This document shows, one piece after another, positions 23,101 through 37,000 of a stretch of DNA of 64,000 nucleotides. The DNA lies in NCBI GenBank assembly GCA_019096065.1, contig JAGUCH010000001.1, positions 5,456,001 through 5,520,000 of the forward strand, given 5' to 3'. The position numbers were made by a program, and so were the translations under genes. Within the stretch, counting starts at the first letter, position 1. Each line of letters opens with the position of its first letter. The DNA comes from Paracyclopina nana (Eukaryota; Arthropoda; Copepoda; Cyclopoida; Cyclopettidae). The notes beneath the pieces were generated by a model. The model had not been told where the DNA came from and did no database searches. It saw only the letters and a program-made list of their open reading frames with translations.

Positions 23101-26100
23101 CCACAGCCGAGTTTCTGCATACCATGGTGTGTGGCAGAATACAAAAAAATCTCTTGACAATCATAATCTGTCTTCAGCCAGGCCAAATAAATCGTGCAGG
23201 GGTGAAAAAGTCTAACAAAAGTTAGCTGTTGTTGTTTACTCGTTTCCTCCAATAATATTAAAAGAAGTATATTTTACACGACGGAGGAAGACAAAAACGA
23301 GGCGAAACGCAATTTCCATATTTCATCCAATTTTTGCCGCTATATTTGTCACAAATAACCTCACGTGACAACTAAAACTAACCAAGACAACAGCTTTGCC
23401 AAATCCTTCGAAGGCGAGGTCCCGTGACTGGTTACAAGAATAGAAGGGGCATTTTTCGGTCCCAACTCAAGCTGTTATTATAGTCAAATTTTTCAAATAT
23501 TTGGCAAAAAAACCACCCTGCCGGCATTGTCAATAGCTCCTGAGCCACTCAGCTGAAGCCATCCCAATTTCGAAATTCAATAGGTTTTCGGTACAAATCT
23601 AGTTTCTTGACCATGCTTAAGGGCAAGCCAACAATTATAGACGATTGGCTTCGTTCGAAAAGAAGTTGATAGTAACCACAAGTTGTGTCGTGTGTTGCCA
23701 CACATTCTTGGCATATTTTATGCTCTACAACTTCGGAAGGGGACTAGAAAGGCCAAATTGTAGGCCATGCTTGTTTGTGCATTTAATTAAATGCCATAAA
23801 GCGATGATGATAATTCAACGAAAATACGCAACGCAAACTGTACTACACCACGCACGCGAAGAATGTTGTTGTAGAGTGCGTTTTATGAGTGCATTTCAGC
23901 CACCAAACACAAATGTCTCAGTCTGCCCTCTATGGATTATAATTATGGCTCTTTGCCTTTTTTAAAGGCAAAATCGGACGATCTTGTATTTTCTGCCGAA
24001 ACTTTCTTCCCTCGGAAGCCTAATCGACAAAAAAGATCCTTCTTTTCCGCGGCTGGTGGGAGGGGGGGCCAGGATCAATTTGTTTGTGACTCCATCAACC
24101 TGCTGGCCTTTTCTCTTTTATCAACCCAAACTAAGAGCATCATCGGCTGCTGCTTTCTCGATATGCCATTAAGCTTTTTGGCGAGCCCAACCCAAGACCA
24201 ACAATGGCGGTGTAAACAGTAAAAAAGGTTGACCACCTTTCAACACTTTGTTTGACCTTCATTCTGCTCCGTAATGGGGACAAGCCAAGGCGAGCACTGA
24301 TTTCCTGAATAATAACAGCTGGTGTCGTGGTGGCATGAGAGCCTTACTTTTTCCAACAGCTCTTTTTTCCTTTCTTCTGCTGCAGCAAGCGTGATAATTG
24401 CTCCTTTCGGCAAAACCTCGGCTGGCACTTATCAAAATCCAACCTAGTCTTGAATTATTCTGCTAAAAGTGAGCTTACATTGCCAATGTGGCAACAACGA
24501 TGGCTCAGCCTTGTCAAATCAGTTTGGCTGCTGTCACGTGTCTAAAACGAAATCCAATGATTGGAAACTTGCGACGACGACAGTTAGCATGAAAATCGAA
24601 ACATGCAAACTTTTTTCCAGGCCTTCGGAAGTGTTTTTTATCTCGAGCCATTTGAGTGTTTTTACAAGGTAGATCGTGACATTTCCAATCAGGAGATTGG
24701 GTGTCTACTATCTCATTACTGGCTTGAATTGGTGTGTCGTGTTCGCTAGATCAAGTTGGATTTATGGTCCTCTCCCGTCAAATGGCAAAGTGCTCTTTAA
24801 TGTTTCAGCAAAGACGCCATTATTGCATTTTAGGCTCAATGCAAAAATTGTGCAGCAGAAAATTATGAGAAGAAGCAGCTAGTTGCAACACTGGGAAATA
24901 TGCCTTTTCATAGCAAGCCATCAAGCGTCTCAAATTTCAATTACTTTCATCATTTGGCCATGGAAGCAAAGCAGCTTGACCAACTTTTACGTATGATAAA
25001 TTAGACTCGAGAAAAAGGACAATGCGCTAAGGGAAGATGGATAGTATAGTGGCTCAGTTTTGATACAAGTCAAGATTTATCTGGAGGCTCTCACAGAACA
25101 GGGAAATTTGTCTTCTTGTAACAATGGAACTATTTGGCTGACCTCATTCTTACATCAAGCTTGTACTGGATGTGAGTCTCCGTCATCTTTTGTGAGAGAA
25201 AAGTCGTGAAAAACTATGTGAGCCATAAATTTGCTCCCTATTCACCGCATTTAGGAAATGGTGATGATGGTCAATAGTTAGCTGCCTGCTATTTATGCGA
25301 GCTAATTCCAAGTGTGCGGATGACAGAGCTTTCTTTACCCCATTAAAGAAAGGGGAAGTGTTGAACAGATTCGAACGCAAATTTTCTCCCCTCCTCCCTA
25401 ACAGAGACGAGATAAAATTGGCCATTAGAAGTCGTATAATAGAGATCAGTGGTGACATAACAAAAGAGTATTCATCTGTATGCGCGCCAATACAATAGCT
25501 GGAGTAATGCGCGCCCTCTTTTTTCCGGCGCTAATGATTTATTTTCTTTTGCAGATATCTAATGCTGCTTGCTGCCTTATCTTGCAGAGACAGCCGAGGC
25601 TCTTTTATCAAGGGAAGTAAAACAGCAGCAACCAGAAAGTAGCATTGGATTTTAGCAAAGCCCCTGATGCTTCCCTCTCTTAGGAGGTGGGCGCATCGAT
25701 CTTTTCCCCTTCAGTATGCAATATTTTGTTAAGGCCAATAAATTGCTTTTTGGTGGTAAAAGACAGTTGGCTAGCATGTGAGCACATACTGAAAGTTACT
25801 TAAGATATGTTAATTCTGTCTACGAGTGAATCATTATGTATACTGCTGCATAAAAAGTGTGTAATGAAATTGTCAAGGGAAAGAAGAAGAAGAAGAAGAA
25901 GAAGCTTTTGCGGTGGCGGGGCCATAGCAATACGTTGAGGCTCTATTCTCTGTAAAGCCAGGCCTTGTCCCGGATTAGCATCTTGGCTAGAGGAAATCTT
26001 TAAGCATGAAGGAAAACGAGCTGACCCACTTAGATGTTGGAAGTAATCTCAAAAAAGCCCCGCTTACTAGTTGTCCCAAGAACAATTCAAGTGAAAGCTC

Positions 26101-29100
26101 TAATCACTCTCAAGCATATGAGAGGGCGACGTTTGGACTGCTGCAATAGTACCGAGGTAGCATCATCATTATTCTCTGATATTGCCAAGGCGCGCAGATG
26201 TATCAAATGTGCCCACTTGCGCACAAGAAAAATGTAGGATACAACTTGAGTGTGTACCACTATTCAGAACTTCCGCGCGAGAAACGGCTCTAGTACAGCT
26301 GAAGCTTTTAACAGTAACGACGTGCTATTCTCTGAAATTGGTTTTTCTTCACTGCTGCACTGAGCTGAAAACTGGAAGTTTTGAAAGGCGCTTTCACTGA
26401 TGAATGAATTACAACTGGCTGGATGCAGTTCTATTTGGCCTCGAGCATCATCAGGTCCAAATTGTTTGGCCATGGCACGGATCGGGGCACACTTGGCAAG
26501 TGTGATCCCTGGCCTGTATTTTTGCTTCGCATCATCATTTGTCTTTTTGCATCATCATTTCTCAACTCACTTTTCATGGATCATTTCCAATATGCAAGCT
26601 AGCATAAAGCAGCAGCAGCAGCATAACGTGCGCGAGGCCTTTTATCTGTTTTTTAGTCAGCACCATAAATCTATTTGGCGTTCATATACACTTTTTGTTT
26701 TTGCGAGTTGATGCCAAGGCTCTTGGGTCTTTTTCATCTGCAGTGCGATAAATCCCTCCAGGTGCTGCATGCCGGATCAAGCCGAGAGCTGATTTTCGCA
26801 GCGGCGGCAAAGAAGGGCAAAAGTTGGCGCTCAATTTTCAGCTCAACTCTTCCAAAATGTTTGCTGGCCAAGAAGAAGAAGTAGGTGATGGGTCGAATGA
26901 TATACTCTTCTATCGAGAAAATGCCTTGGCTTTCCCCTAAAGCCGCTGTGCCTCTGGTGCCATATTGGCAAAAATTGTCGATCACCACGGATCTTGCCCT
27001 AATTCCCGAATTCTATATCTAAAGGGAATAATGTAGTAGTAGTAGTAGTAGGAGCAGTGAGCCCTTTAACCTCGATTTCACAGCCATTAAATGAAATGAG
27101 GCCAGATATTGCAAAGCAATCTGATTTACATAATGACTTGGATCGAGCAGTTCGTGTCTCTCAAATATCACAGACTGACTCGGCTCCAGATATGTAAATC
27201 AGCACTGACAGGTAATTCCACAGTACACATTTCAAAGCCGAGCCTGGTGACGAAGGCTTTCCAATTTAGCTTTGCATTCACGGGCGCGCATTATGATGAA
27301 GGTTACTGTATGAAGTAGGCCCTGCCTTGTTTGGAAACAATTTGGCTGCTCCAGCTATCTTTGATTAAAAAGCTAGAGACGCCATGGTTTGATCAACAAA
27401 GCCCCAACAACTGTTAGGCTGTTGTTACAATCTGCTGGAAAGTTAAATCCTATTTCACAGATTAGGACAAATGGCAGAGGATAAGAGAGGACACACAACT
27501 AACTACTGACGGGCGATGTCGGTCCAAAGTCGCCTTTTTTCAGGCCAAAGTTGCCTAAACGGATACAAACTCGAGCGAGTAGCAGGAGCAGCCACATCAT
27601 CTCTGAAAGTTTTGTAGCTCTACAAGTTTAGGCTGCCTCGAGAGGCCCAACCAAAATTAACCAAAAGCTGTTAGCATGCCATAAAAATCTTGCGTAACTG
27701 CCCCCCGGGAAAATCAGAAAGATACCATACCGGAGTTTTCTCATCATGGGTGGAGGACCGTATAACCAAGTAACAGGAAAATCAAGGCCAATATCGATAT
27801 TCTATTTGATGAGGTTACACTCATACGCTACCAATTTGATTCTCCAACTGAAGTACATCGAAAACCATGCGTACAGCTAAAGCACAGCCTATCTTAGACG
27901 TAGATGTAAGAGAGGCAACTAGAACGCAATTCCTCCACGCACACACACAAAAAAGAACAATGTGCTGCTTTAAATGTATGCAACGAGATCAAGGCTACTA
28001 ACGCTGGCAAGATTTTCAGTCAACCTTATGATGATGCAATATTGGAAATTGGCAACCTTTTCCAGCCGAGCATTCCATTCACATGCAAATGTGGATGGGC
28101 TGCACCTCTGTTGTTGTTGCTGCTGCAGGGAGGAAAAAAAGTGTAATTGCAGCGAGGAAGAATGCAGAGTGTCGTCGTGGCAAGAAAGTTTGGATCGAGA
28201 TGGAGCCAGAGAATGCTCGTAGAAGAGAGCTGCGATTTCTTCTGTACTAATTGAGCCTAACTTTTGCAGCAAAGGTAGCATCAGTCTGGAGAGGCTTGCG
28301 AAAATAACTACTGCCATCATGACCATGAACTCGGACATTTCGGGAAGGCCAAATTGTGAAAACCAATAAGCCGCGGGTTGCCAGTATATAGCATTACTAA
28401 GAAAGCACAATGGTCCCCGACTTCGGCGGCGGGCAACCAACTCTATTCCGCAGCTATACAGTAACAACTTTATTACTAAGTTAGTGTATGGTGGAGAAAT
28501 GCACCAAAAGTTGGAAAATGGAGTTTGGCGTGCTAGCCAAGCGCATACAGCACCTTTTAAAAAAATCTCATATCTACACACGTTAAAAACAGACACACAT
28601 TTTTCAGCCAAGATGAAGCAAATTACAAATGGTAGCATACGCTGGAGTTGGCGAGGACTTTAATTTGGTTGACCCGAGTGAGCATAGGAAATGGCTTTTT
28701 CTACTTCACTGCAGCAAAGTAGTTCTAGCTTGAGGACTTTCTTCTCATCTAACCCACCATACACACTATTATAACCTATCTCTTTAAAAATTACTCGCCC
28801 AGACCGCTTTTCATAAGCATTTGGAGCGAAGGAGAGGAAGGATTTGGCCGAAAAGCCTATCTAATTTGAGTGTCCACGACCAGAAGACTTTCTCGCTCGA
28901 AAATTAATATAGGAAATTTGCCGACGCGCGAACAGGCCTTGCTGCTGGCCATTTTTCCGAGAATGTTGGCAGCTGTAGTAGTAGTCTTGCTACGACAATA
29001 ATGAGGCCATCAAAAACTTCAAGACTAAGGAAGAGGTGATCCAAGATGCTCCTCCACCAGCACTCTATAGTATTACCAAGACTACTCTCCTAGTCTAACG

Positions 29101-30945
29101 ACTTCTTGCGCCAAGAAAATCCTACCAGATCGTGCAGTAAAAAAAGTGGGGACTTTTAATTAGGCCTACATATCATGGCCAGCAAGTCAAGAAAAAGCAC
29201 CCAAGGAATGATGTGGAGCAGACAATTTCCCTTCAAGGTCTGGAGCACAAAAGGCGCGGAGGAGGGATATGTTCAGAAAAATGCCAGCTGCACCTTGTTG
29301 CTTTCTCGCACTGAAAAGTGGCGAGCTTAATATGCTGCGAACTTCATGAAGATCAAAGCAGCAATTCAACGTGGCAGTCCAAAAGGATACGAGTCCATAG
29401 CATGCAGCAGCAGTTGGTGAGATGGGCTCAACTAAAGCGAGAACAACTACCAGTACTTGAGGCACAGCTGGTAAACTTATTTTTCTCATTAGCATATTGC
29501 TCTTTCGAAACAGGCATATAATTACTTCGCAGCTAGTCTTCTTTTTGTATTACCTACTGCTACCATATAGTCGTTAGAATGGCTCTCAAGATGGGCATGT
29601 GCTTTAGTACCGGGCAATAAATTCTAATCTTCAATTTTTTCTTCCAAGGACACATTCCATCAGTAGCAGAGGGAGCCTTGCGCGCTCTTGGAAAAATGCG
29701 GTCAAAAGGCGGAAAGTAATCCATTACAGTCGCATGATATATTATCTATCAAAGTGCGCACTATTCAGCAATTAGCAGCAGCAGTTGTAGCGTCTCTCTC
29801 TGTTCATAGCCTAGTGTGTCCTTAATTGAGAGCCAGGGGATCGTTGGGATACGGAGGCTTTCCCTTGAGGCCTCTCGAGGTCGTCAGACAATTTTGCCGA
29901 GGAAACGAGGAGGTCGTCCTTTAAGGCCTACTACTGCTATGCTACCTTCTCGGCACTCACACATCCACCCATCCATTATTGGTGACTCTACTGGGGCGTA
30001 ACATTATGTCCTCTTTTTGTTCAATTTGCAAGCAACACGGCCCAATCGATTCCAACCCGCCATTCTTTTTGGCCAGTCGTTTTAACGTCTCTCGCATAAG
30101 TGCTCATTTCACGAAACAGAGTCTGCGAGCGAAAGCCGCAGCAGAGCAGTTTCAAGATTGATTTTGCCACGTCACGCCAGAAATGAGATTGTCAGTTTTG
30201 CTTCTACGCAAAATGGCACGGAGCTGTTTTTCATGCTTCCTTTTTTTGTCTCTTTTCATAATTAAGAAGAATTACAAAACGAAAGTCAGAAGAGAACAAA
30301 AAAAGAAAAGAGAACCAAAAAACCCATGCACGACACGCCTTTCACTAATGCAGTAGCAATCGCAATTAGTCCACATTTTTTTTTGCGCTACGCACTCTGA
30401 TTTTGCCCCATTATATTTTTGCTGGAAAACGGCATTGCAAAACAATGCTGATCCCTGCACAATTTGCGGCACGCGTAAAATGCATTTTGAACCAGCAGCA
30501 AAGCAGAAGTTTGCTAGGTCGGCGGCATGCGTTCTCTCTCTATATTTTTGTGCATAAATTGCTGCCACAGCCAATGAGGAGGATTTTTTTACGCGGATAG
30601 GTTTCGCATCAAATTACACTTACCGCTTGAATATTGGATAGAATGCGTCAGAAGCAGCATCAGGATGACGAGCAGAGCAGAAGCACGCGAAACACCACCA
30701 CTATGTCTTTGCAGAGGCCAAACTGTGGGCAATTCACTCAAGTTGCCAAAGCTGATGGGAAGTGATCGCAATCGCACCTGAGACCTCCTGTGGAGATCCC
30801 CTCTATACTCCTGCTGGCCTTCTTGTCCAGAAGACTTTTTTGCCTCGGCAGAGAGACTTTTTCTCCGCTCCTTGGGGACTTTGTGCGACGACGTTAAAGG
30901 ATGCAATATCGGCTGATTGTCTCTTCCCGAGCCTTCTCGATCCAT
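17112..30945 (-). CDS. Dpr/zig-8-like two-Ig-domain cell-surface protein
   Basis: Dpr and zig-8 proteins are neuronal surface recognition molecules of the immunoglobulin superfamily that pair with DIP/Wirin-type partners. Exons in transcript order: 30624-30945, 18603-18733, 18417-18538, 17503-17591, 17112-17441. The first codes for about 80 polar residues and then a hydrophobic signal or anchor segment (ALLVILMLLLTHSI). An in-frame TAG precedes the ATG. Ig1 shows AFLPCTI, VSWIRASDAHILTVDHEVF, WTLQIK and the Dpr signature EDAGKYECQVSTLPKM. Ig2 shows VQLRCVI, PTYIEWRHND and SDSGKYTCLPAQLESASVNL. Both canonical Ig disulphides are present. The last listed exon ends at a strong donor (GAAA|GTGAGT); without splicing, the frame stops at 16999 after 37 more residues and gives no membrane anchor. 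The 11.9-kb intron between signal and Ig exons is typical of this family. Confidence 0.9.
19761..19773. repeat. Short (TG)n microsatellite
   Basis: An uninterrupted TG run of 13 bases in the large Dpr/zig-8 intron. Confidence 0.7.
21437..21658. mobile_element. 222-bp MITE, PIF/Harbinger (Tourist-like) type
   Basis: Ends GGCCCTGTTCACCTGC and, inverted, GGGCCTGTTCACCTGC match at 15 of 16 positions. Flanks are TAA on both sides (21434-21436 and 21659-21661). A 3-bp TAA/TTA duplication with GGGCCTGTT-like ends is characteristic of PIF/Harbinger MITEs. The interior is AT-rich and partly palindromic (ATTATCAGCAAAATA against GATATTTTGCC and TATCAGCAATAAT). It has no coding capacity. Confidence 0.85.
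25881..25904. repeat. (AAG)8 microsatellite
   Basis: 24 bases of uninterrupted AAG in the large Dpr/zig-8 intron. Confidence 0.9.
27033..27051. repeat. (GTA)6 microsatellite
   Basis: A 19-base run of GTA triplets in the large Dpr/zig-8 intron. Confidence 0.85.
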
Positions 30946-31020
30946 AATGCAGCTGGTGTTGAAGATTCTCTTCTAATAGTCGACCGCTTCAAAATTTCGT
31001 ACCATACTTTGTCCAGGAGC
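30946..31020 (-). other. 5' UTR part of the first Dpr/zig-8 coding exon
   Basis: Reading the minus strand, a good acceptor (CTTTCATTTGCAG) ends at 31021 and is followed by 75 bases leading to the ATG at 30945, with an in-frame TAG in between. So the ATG-bearing exon is not the first exon of the transcript. Confidence 0.65.
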
Positions 31021-34000
31021 CTGCAAATGAAAGAGAGTAATTACTCTGGGTTTCCTCATACAGCATATTGTAGCACATGAGAATACAATTTTTGGGGCCC
31101 TATATCTACCTCGCTATGTTTGAAGCGGGAAAGGCTGGAAATGTTGAATGATGATGATGATGGCATGCGCTCACATTCCGCACTCTTTTCAAGCTTTCAA
31201 AAGAAAAGTGGGCAGTCAGGTTGCATAAGAGGGGAATCGAAAAAAAGAGCCCAAAGGCAATATGTCCGCCGAAACGGAGTTGGCTGGTGGTATACAACCA
31301 AGCTAGGAAAACTTTCTGAATAAACACACTGGCCGAGTCTTTTCTTTCATTATTTGACATTTTCGGGCCCCAAAAAGTATCGCACATGCACGACTTAGGC
31401 AAGGCTTTTTTTTTACTTTCGCACGTTTTTCTTCACGCAAATAAATGTTTACCAACAAAATAATGAAAAAGACGATCGCAAAATGAAATTTAATGGCAAC
31501 AAATATTTCTTTGAAAATGGCGAGGGAAAAATAAAATCCAAACCTACTGTGATAAATCTGTTTTTATAATTTTTTGTCTTTTTCGTGACGCCCCTCGTAT
31601 TTTTGTTTTGATTATCTCGTTCATTGAAAGTAAGCAACAACAAGACCTCGTGAAGTGGTGAAATGTGAACCGAAAACAGCGGTCGGTGATCGAAATCGTC
31701 AAGTCATCTCAATTTCAAGGTAAGCCCCCCACAAAGTCCTGATATTTTCGTCAAAAAAATGGTAGTAGTTTCTTCAAAGCTAAGACTAAAACTTTCTGAT
31801 TCCGAAATCAGACAGGAACGCAAAAAAAAACCACCTACAAATATTGGAACGATTTGGGAAGGCAGCGAGCGCAAAAAGTTTCCGGATGTCAATTAACGAT
31901 CCATCGCGATAGTGCATCATCTACTCTCTTGGCACTCGATCCTACTCTAGATGAGTCATAATACTATTTGTTGAGCCTCTCAGCAGCTGCGTTGTGTGCA
32001 TGATATGTGCAAAGTGAAAGGAAACCAGATCGGGATGTAATAAATCAGTAATCCCTGAGCGCATATCTTGATGACATGCATTCATGCTGCTCTAATATGA
32101 AACATACATCTCTACTCCTATCCTATCTATCGTTTAAACCCTAAATGCACTTGCGATGCGTCGCCATGCAAAAACTACAACAAATACAGTACTATTACTA
32201 TTATGCACTGGTACTTTCTGGTTGAAGAGCATTCCATTAATGTCTTTATTGTGATCGATGCTTGCTGAGCTTTGTACTGTATATGCCATTTTTGGGCCCT
32301 CGTCTAGCTAGGCCAGGCTTTTTTTTACCTTCACCTCAAGCAAAGCTGGAGAAAAATAGTGAATGATTACACTCTTCAGGATTGGTATCGCATTCATGCG
32401 GTGTCACAGATTCATCAGAGCATGGCTGCTGTCACATGGTTACCGATAACTTATCACCGGATAAGACGTTTTTGGAAACATTGAGAGCCCCAAAAATGCT
32501 ACGGGTCTTGGCTCGTGTAAGCCTTTGCTACTAGATCAAATTCCCATCAAAAACTGCGTGAGCTTTCTGAACAAAAACTGATCATGTGGCTGAGCAAATA
32601 TAGGAACTTTCCTCGCTTGCTATATGCTTCGTATGCTCGAATCCATGCTGGCATTACTTGTAATCAACACTTGCTTTCTAGATTCTGCCACTTGATATAA
32701 TTGTGTAGCCATGTAGTATATACAGCATATGTGGTAGTAAGCGATCAACACACCCAACAGCTAGGGTAATTAGGGCTTGTGGCCGCAAGAAGTCATTTTC
32801 ATTTTTCACAGCTTCCTGGTGAGGTTGAACAGAAACGTTTTTTGTTAAACTAGCAGCCTAGCTCATCGGAATCCCGCTGATTCGTGATGCAGGATTTGCT
32901 AATGACTTTGTTGACCTACTATCTTCTTATTTTGATGATGATCACGACGAGATAATCTCGACGTTATCATTACAAGAACAATTAGCCTTTTCATACTTGT
33001 ACTTATATAACAACAGGTACTAGCTCTGCAGTGATATGGCTTCTCATGGTATGCTAAATAAGAAGTTTTAAAGAGTTGCAGCTAGGAATCGAAAGCAGAT
33101 TTGCAAACAGATGGTGAGAGGCAAATCTTGGCGCTTTAATTAATTAGCCGCGACCCATAAGAGCCCAGCTTGAAGTTGCTTTTATGGCCGTCGTAAAAAT
33201 AAGTGACTGGGCTTGTCAAAACCATCTGCGACGGAGTAAAAAGCACACACACACTCTTAAATTGCTCTTCCCGATTTCTGCAGAGCTGCTGCTGATACTC
33301 CTGCAAATCGCCGATGCTTTACAGAAGTGCATTTTTGTTGAGTAGAGCAGCAATTCGTTGTAGCATGATCAAGTAAGGTCCCTGAAACTGCTTTTTGCTG
33401 CTAGCAAGGAGGCCTCTCGTCGGTCACAGATGGTTCGATTGATTTCATCTGAAGAAAAGGGGAAAAACCTCTCCTCTAAGGGACCTTTATTGTACTTTTT
33501 GTCAAATGCATGTATGGGCTTGTAGGAACTAATCAACGTCTACAGCTGCTGCTGTGAGAAGAAGAAAAAAGAAAGCAATTTGCCGTCACCTGAGCTAAGA
33601 AGCGCCAAGAAGGGCTTATTGCAATAATGATAGTCGATTTTCAATTTTCTCAAAAATGCTAGTGTTTAGAGCGGAGCGCACGAAGTCATTTGCTGAAATG
33701 GTGCTCATATTTTACCAGGCTTAGCCAATTGATTTATTTATCACACTCACGCGAACTTTGTAGCTGCATGGGACGTTTTTCCACGCGCGTAATGAAACTT
33801 TCATGGCTTTTGAAAAAAAGTTGATTGAGTCGAGCATGTATATACCTAGGTAACCATGTAGTATTCGAGCTTTTCAGATGCATGCGGTAGTTGCAGTGTA
33901 TGGGGAGGGATCTAATTTTATCCTGTTGTGGCCTCGCAGATAAAGTGGATTCAGTGGTACGTTAATTCCGTTTCCGTTTGCACACAGCCGGCCGTGTAAG

Positions 34001-37000
34001 AATGGGAAGAAGGTATACATACATGTCAGGACTGTGAATAAGGTCACCACTCTCTGAGTTGCATTACTTATGGCTTTTGTGGCCTGAGTCGTCGGTGGGC
34101 CGGGAAGAAACCAGCGAGGCAAGTTGAAGGTTACTGCTGTGCATATACTGCTACTACGACTCGGAGATCTGTGAATCAATTGGGCGCAAATGCAAACAAT
34201 GATTCCCAGCGAGGACGCCAGCAAGTAGACTTGCTTGATGAGTTGGGAAGAAGGCAAACACGATATTGGCTGCTTTCATAGTCTGCTGCTGCAGTAGAAG
34301 AAGTGACTGACAAAAGGACATTCTCAATCTTAGGATCTGACAACATCTTTTGTGTCTACTCGAAGAGCACAATGCGCAATAAAAAGCTCGCCTTTGTTTG
34401 CCTAAACAAGTTGAGACTTGGCGCAACTTTTGTTTGATTTGTCACTCGCAATCCATTGCGCCACTCTCCCTTTGGGATATTTTCTCCGAAAAGTAATTAG
34501 CCGGAGATGATCTAGGTGCGCTTGTGATACATACCCATATTACGCCTCATGACTGGAGCGAGAGTTTTCCTCAAAGATAATACCATTGAAGTGCATCATC
34601 TCGGAGAAGCAGCAGTGCTACTCTCCCTGGCTTACAAAATTGCAGCTTCCTCTACAGATTTTTGTATGAGGCCAATCTAATTTACCCTGTGGGTAGCTCT
34701 CCACTGATGAATCCGCTCTCACAAACTCACCATGTGAATTACGAATGAACGAGTGAATGAGGGATTAGCCAAGCATTTTCAAAGGAGCTCCAAATCGTGA
34801 TAAATATGGCGTCCGGCTCAGTGCATCAGCCTTGGATCTTAGCGTTGCCCCTCGAGATGTTTGTGCGACCATCAAAGGAATACCAATGACCAGTGTTTGT
34901 GCGGAAAAAAGAGCCTGGCTGAGCAAGAATACTTCTGGCGAAAAGTTCGATTTCTGCGACGACATCTCTCATGCAGCAAACTCGGTCCAATCGATAGATG
35001 TGACAGCCGCGTTGACACATATTAGCTCGCAGTTCCACGTGACTGGGCGCAATTTTGTGTCACACTTCAGTTTGCTTGGCAAAAAACAACGACCACCGCG
35101 CAGACTGGGCTGAATCACTTCAGAAAGCACTGGCATAGCATGGTTGTTTACCGAGTAAAAGCCGCTCGCGCTCTTCTTGGCTGTCTGGCCATCAAACAAA
35201 TGGTGATATGGATTGACTGACGCAGCTAAGTGATGATCATTGGTATAGCCGTTAAGTGCTGCTTTCACCCAACGGCCATTAGCTGCTACACCAGTCGATC
35301 CATACAAATTGAGGGCGCGATCTGGGGAACGAAGATTAATAACATCGCTGCCGATGATTTGACTCGAATTTCTCGTGAGCCATCCATGTACTATGTAGCT
35401 GTCGCGTAATTGATGAAAACATCATCACCGAAGAGGAACAATGGGCGATAGGACGTTTTAGATGGCGATCCTCTACTTGTTCGAGGTAACTTATTTGCAA
35501 GCCGGCTTCAGACAGCCTTTGTTTGGAGGTCACGTTCGTCTCAATGAGCAAAAAGTTGCCAGCCAATTTTGCTCAAAATCATGACATGCGCTCAGGGGGG
35601 ATCGATCAAAAAGGCTAGGTCCCTTCGCGAGAAAGGGTTGTTATGCAATATGGATCGACTCGAAAATTTGCATTATCCATATGTCCTTGCTTCCTTTTAG
35701 CGGGATTTTTGCGTGACGTGATAAATGTCACACGTCAGTCCTTATCCTTTTGGAGCGTTTTCGCAGATGCAGCGCCTACTATATGAAGTTCGCGCAGTGT
35801 TGTTACATGTCAGACGTTTTGACAGTCGAATTAGCGACTTTGGTAAATCTATCCTAGCTGCCATGCTTGTCAAACCGACTGACAAGTTCATTTTCGACCT
35901 GGAGATCCAATTAAATCTTGGGGAAAAAGTTTCTTCTGTCCTCATTCCATTTTGTGAAGGCTTTCACTTTTTTCTTAGTCTTTTTCTGCTGCTGTTGCCT
36001 CGCATTGCGATCAAATTACATGGTGGTGCGCAACGCAACAGCTGTGAATTGAAGCTTTTTAAAGTAGCTTATACAAATGCTGCAAGTGCGACGGCAAAAT
36101 TTTTCCCTCTTTCTCAGATTTCAAGAAGCTGGCGAAAAGCCCGATATTTACTTTGCTGTAAAGCCATAAACCATCATAGAGTAACTTGAGCCTTTTCAGG
36201 TCAACTCGCCAAAAAAAACCTGAAGCCCATTGTTACATGTTCAGCAACACGGAGTGCTAACTCGACCTTCTCAGCCTCAAATCCTTACTTCAGGCGCCGG
36301 TCTCTTGAGGAGCCTTTTGCATTCAGATGACCTTTGCAAGTGCTTAGGAATAAGAAAGCAATTTCTATGCAGAAGATGACCACAGAAACTTGTATACTTT
36401 CCGAGTGGCTCGGCTAAGTTCAAGGTTTTTCAGCAGTAGCATCTAGTAGTAGTAGGCTATTTCGAGCCAATCCGTTGGGAGGAAAATTAGCAGTTCATTG
36501 GTAAGTTGTTGGAAAGCCACGTTTTTATCCAGCCTCGCTCCGCACCGCCTACAACTTGGAGATAGCAAGTTCGCTGTGAATGACGTTCTTTGTGTGCCCT
36601 TTTTTGTCTTTTTCCATATGTGTGAGTATGCAATGCTCGTTTGACAAAGGCGTTTGGCGTCCTTCAGACTAATCTGTGTTGGCAGGAAAGCAACTTTTCT
36701 AAGAGCCTTGAGAGAGACTGTATGGAAATTTCATCAGAATTCTGCCGTATAACAAGATGCTCACAAAAAGTTTGGCTACGTTTTCAAAACTAATATCACA
36801 AGCTCGTCGATCAGAGGCGGATTTTTGCACTAGCCGATATTAAAGAATGATGGATGGAGTTGAGTGTGTGTGTGTGTGTATACAAGGTTGGAAAAAATGC
36901 CACCAACATGGCTATGATAAATGGCAAGATTGCACACACATTGCGACTAAAGCGCACACACGCGCAGCTAACTTTTAAAGGGACAAATTGGGCTTGGCAG

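Larger units (their letters stand above)
18734..30623 (-). other. 11.9-kb intron of the Dpr/zig-8-like gene
   Basis: Bounded by GTAAGT at the 30624 side and a TTTTGCAG acceptor at 18734. It contains the MITE at 21437-21658, simple repeats, a perfect 21-bp palindrome at 22951-22971 and a 222-codon minus-strand ORF at 27970-28638 of doubtful meaning. No other exon is recognised. Confidence 0.75.

Noticed and set aside
31660-31725. Plus-strand 5' UTR-like exon ending TTTCAAG|GTAAGC
   Set aside because: The donor is good, but no plus-strand coding exon downstream can be linked to it.
34800-35310. Overlapping ORFs on both strands in the inferred Dpr/zig-8 first intron
   Set aside because: Neither translation has recognisable protein features, and no consistent splice sites flank them.
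35725-36189. 154-codon plus-strand ORF
   Set aside because: Starts with a non-ATG codon in the track frame, its composition is not protein-like, and it has no flanking exons.
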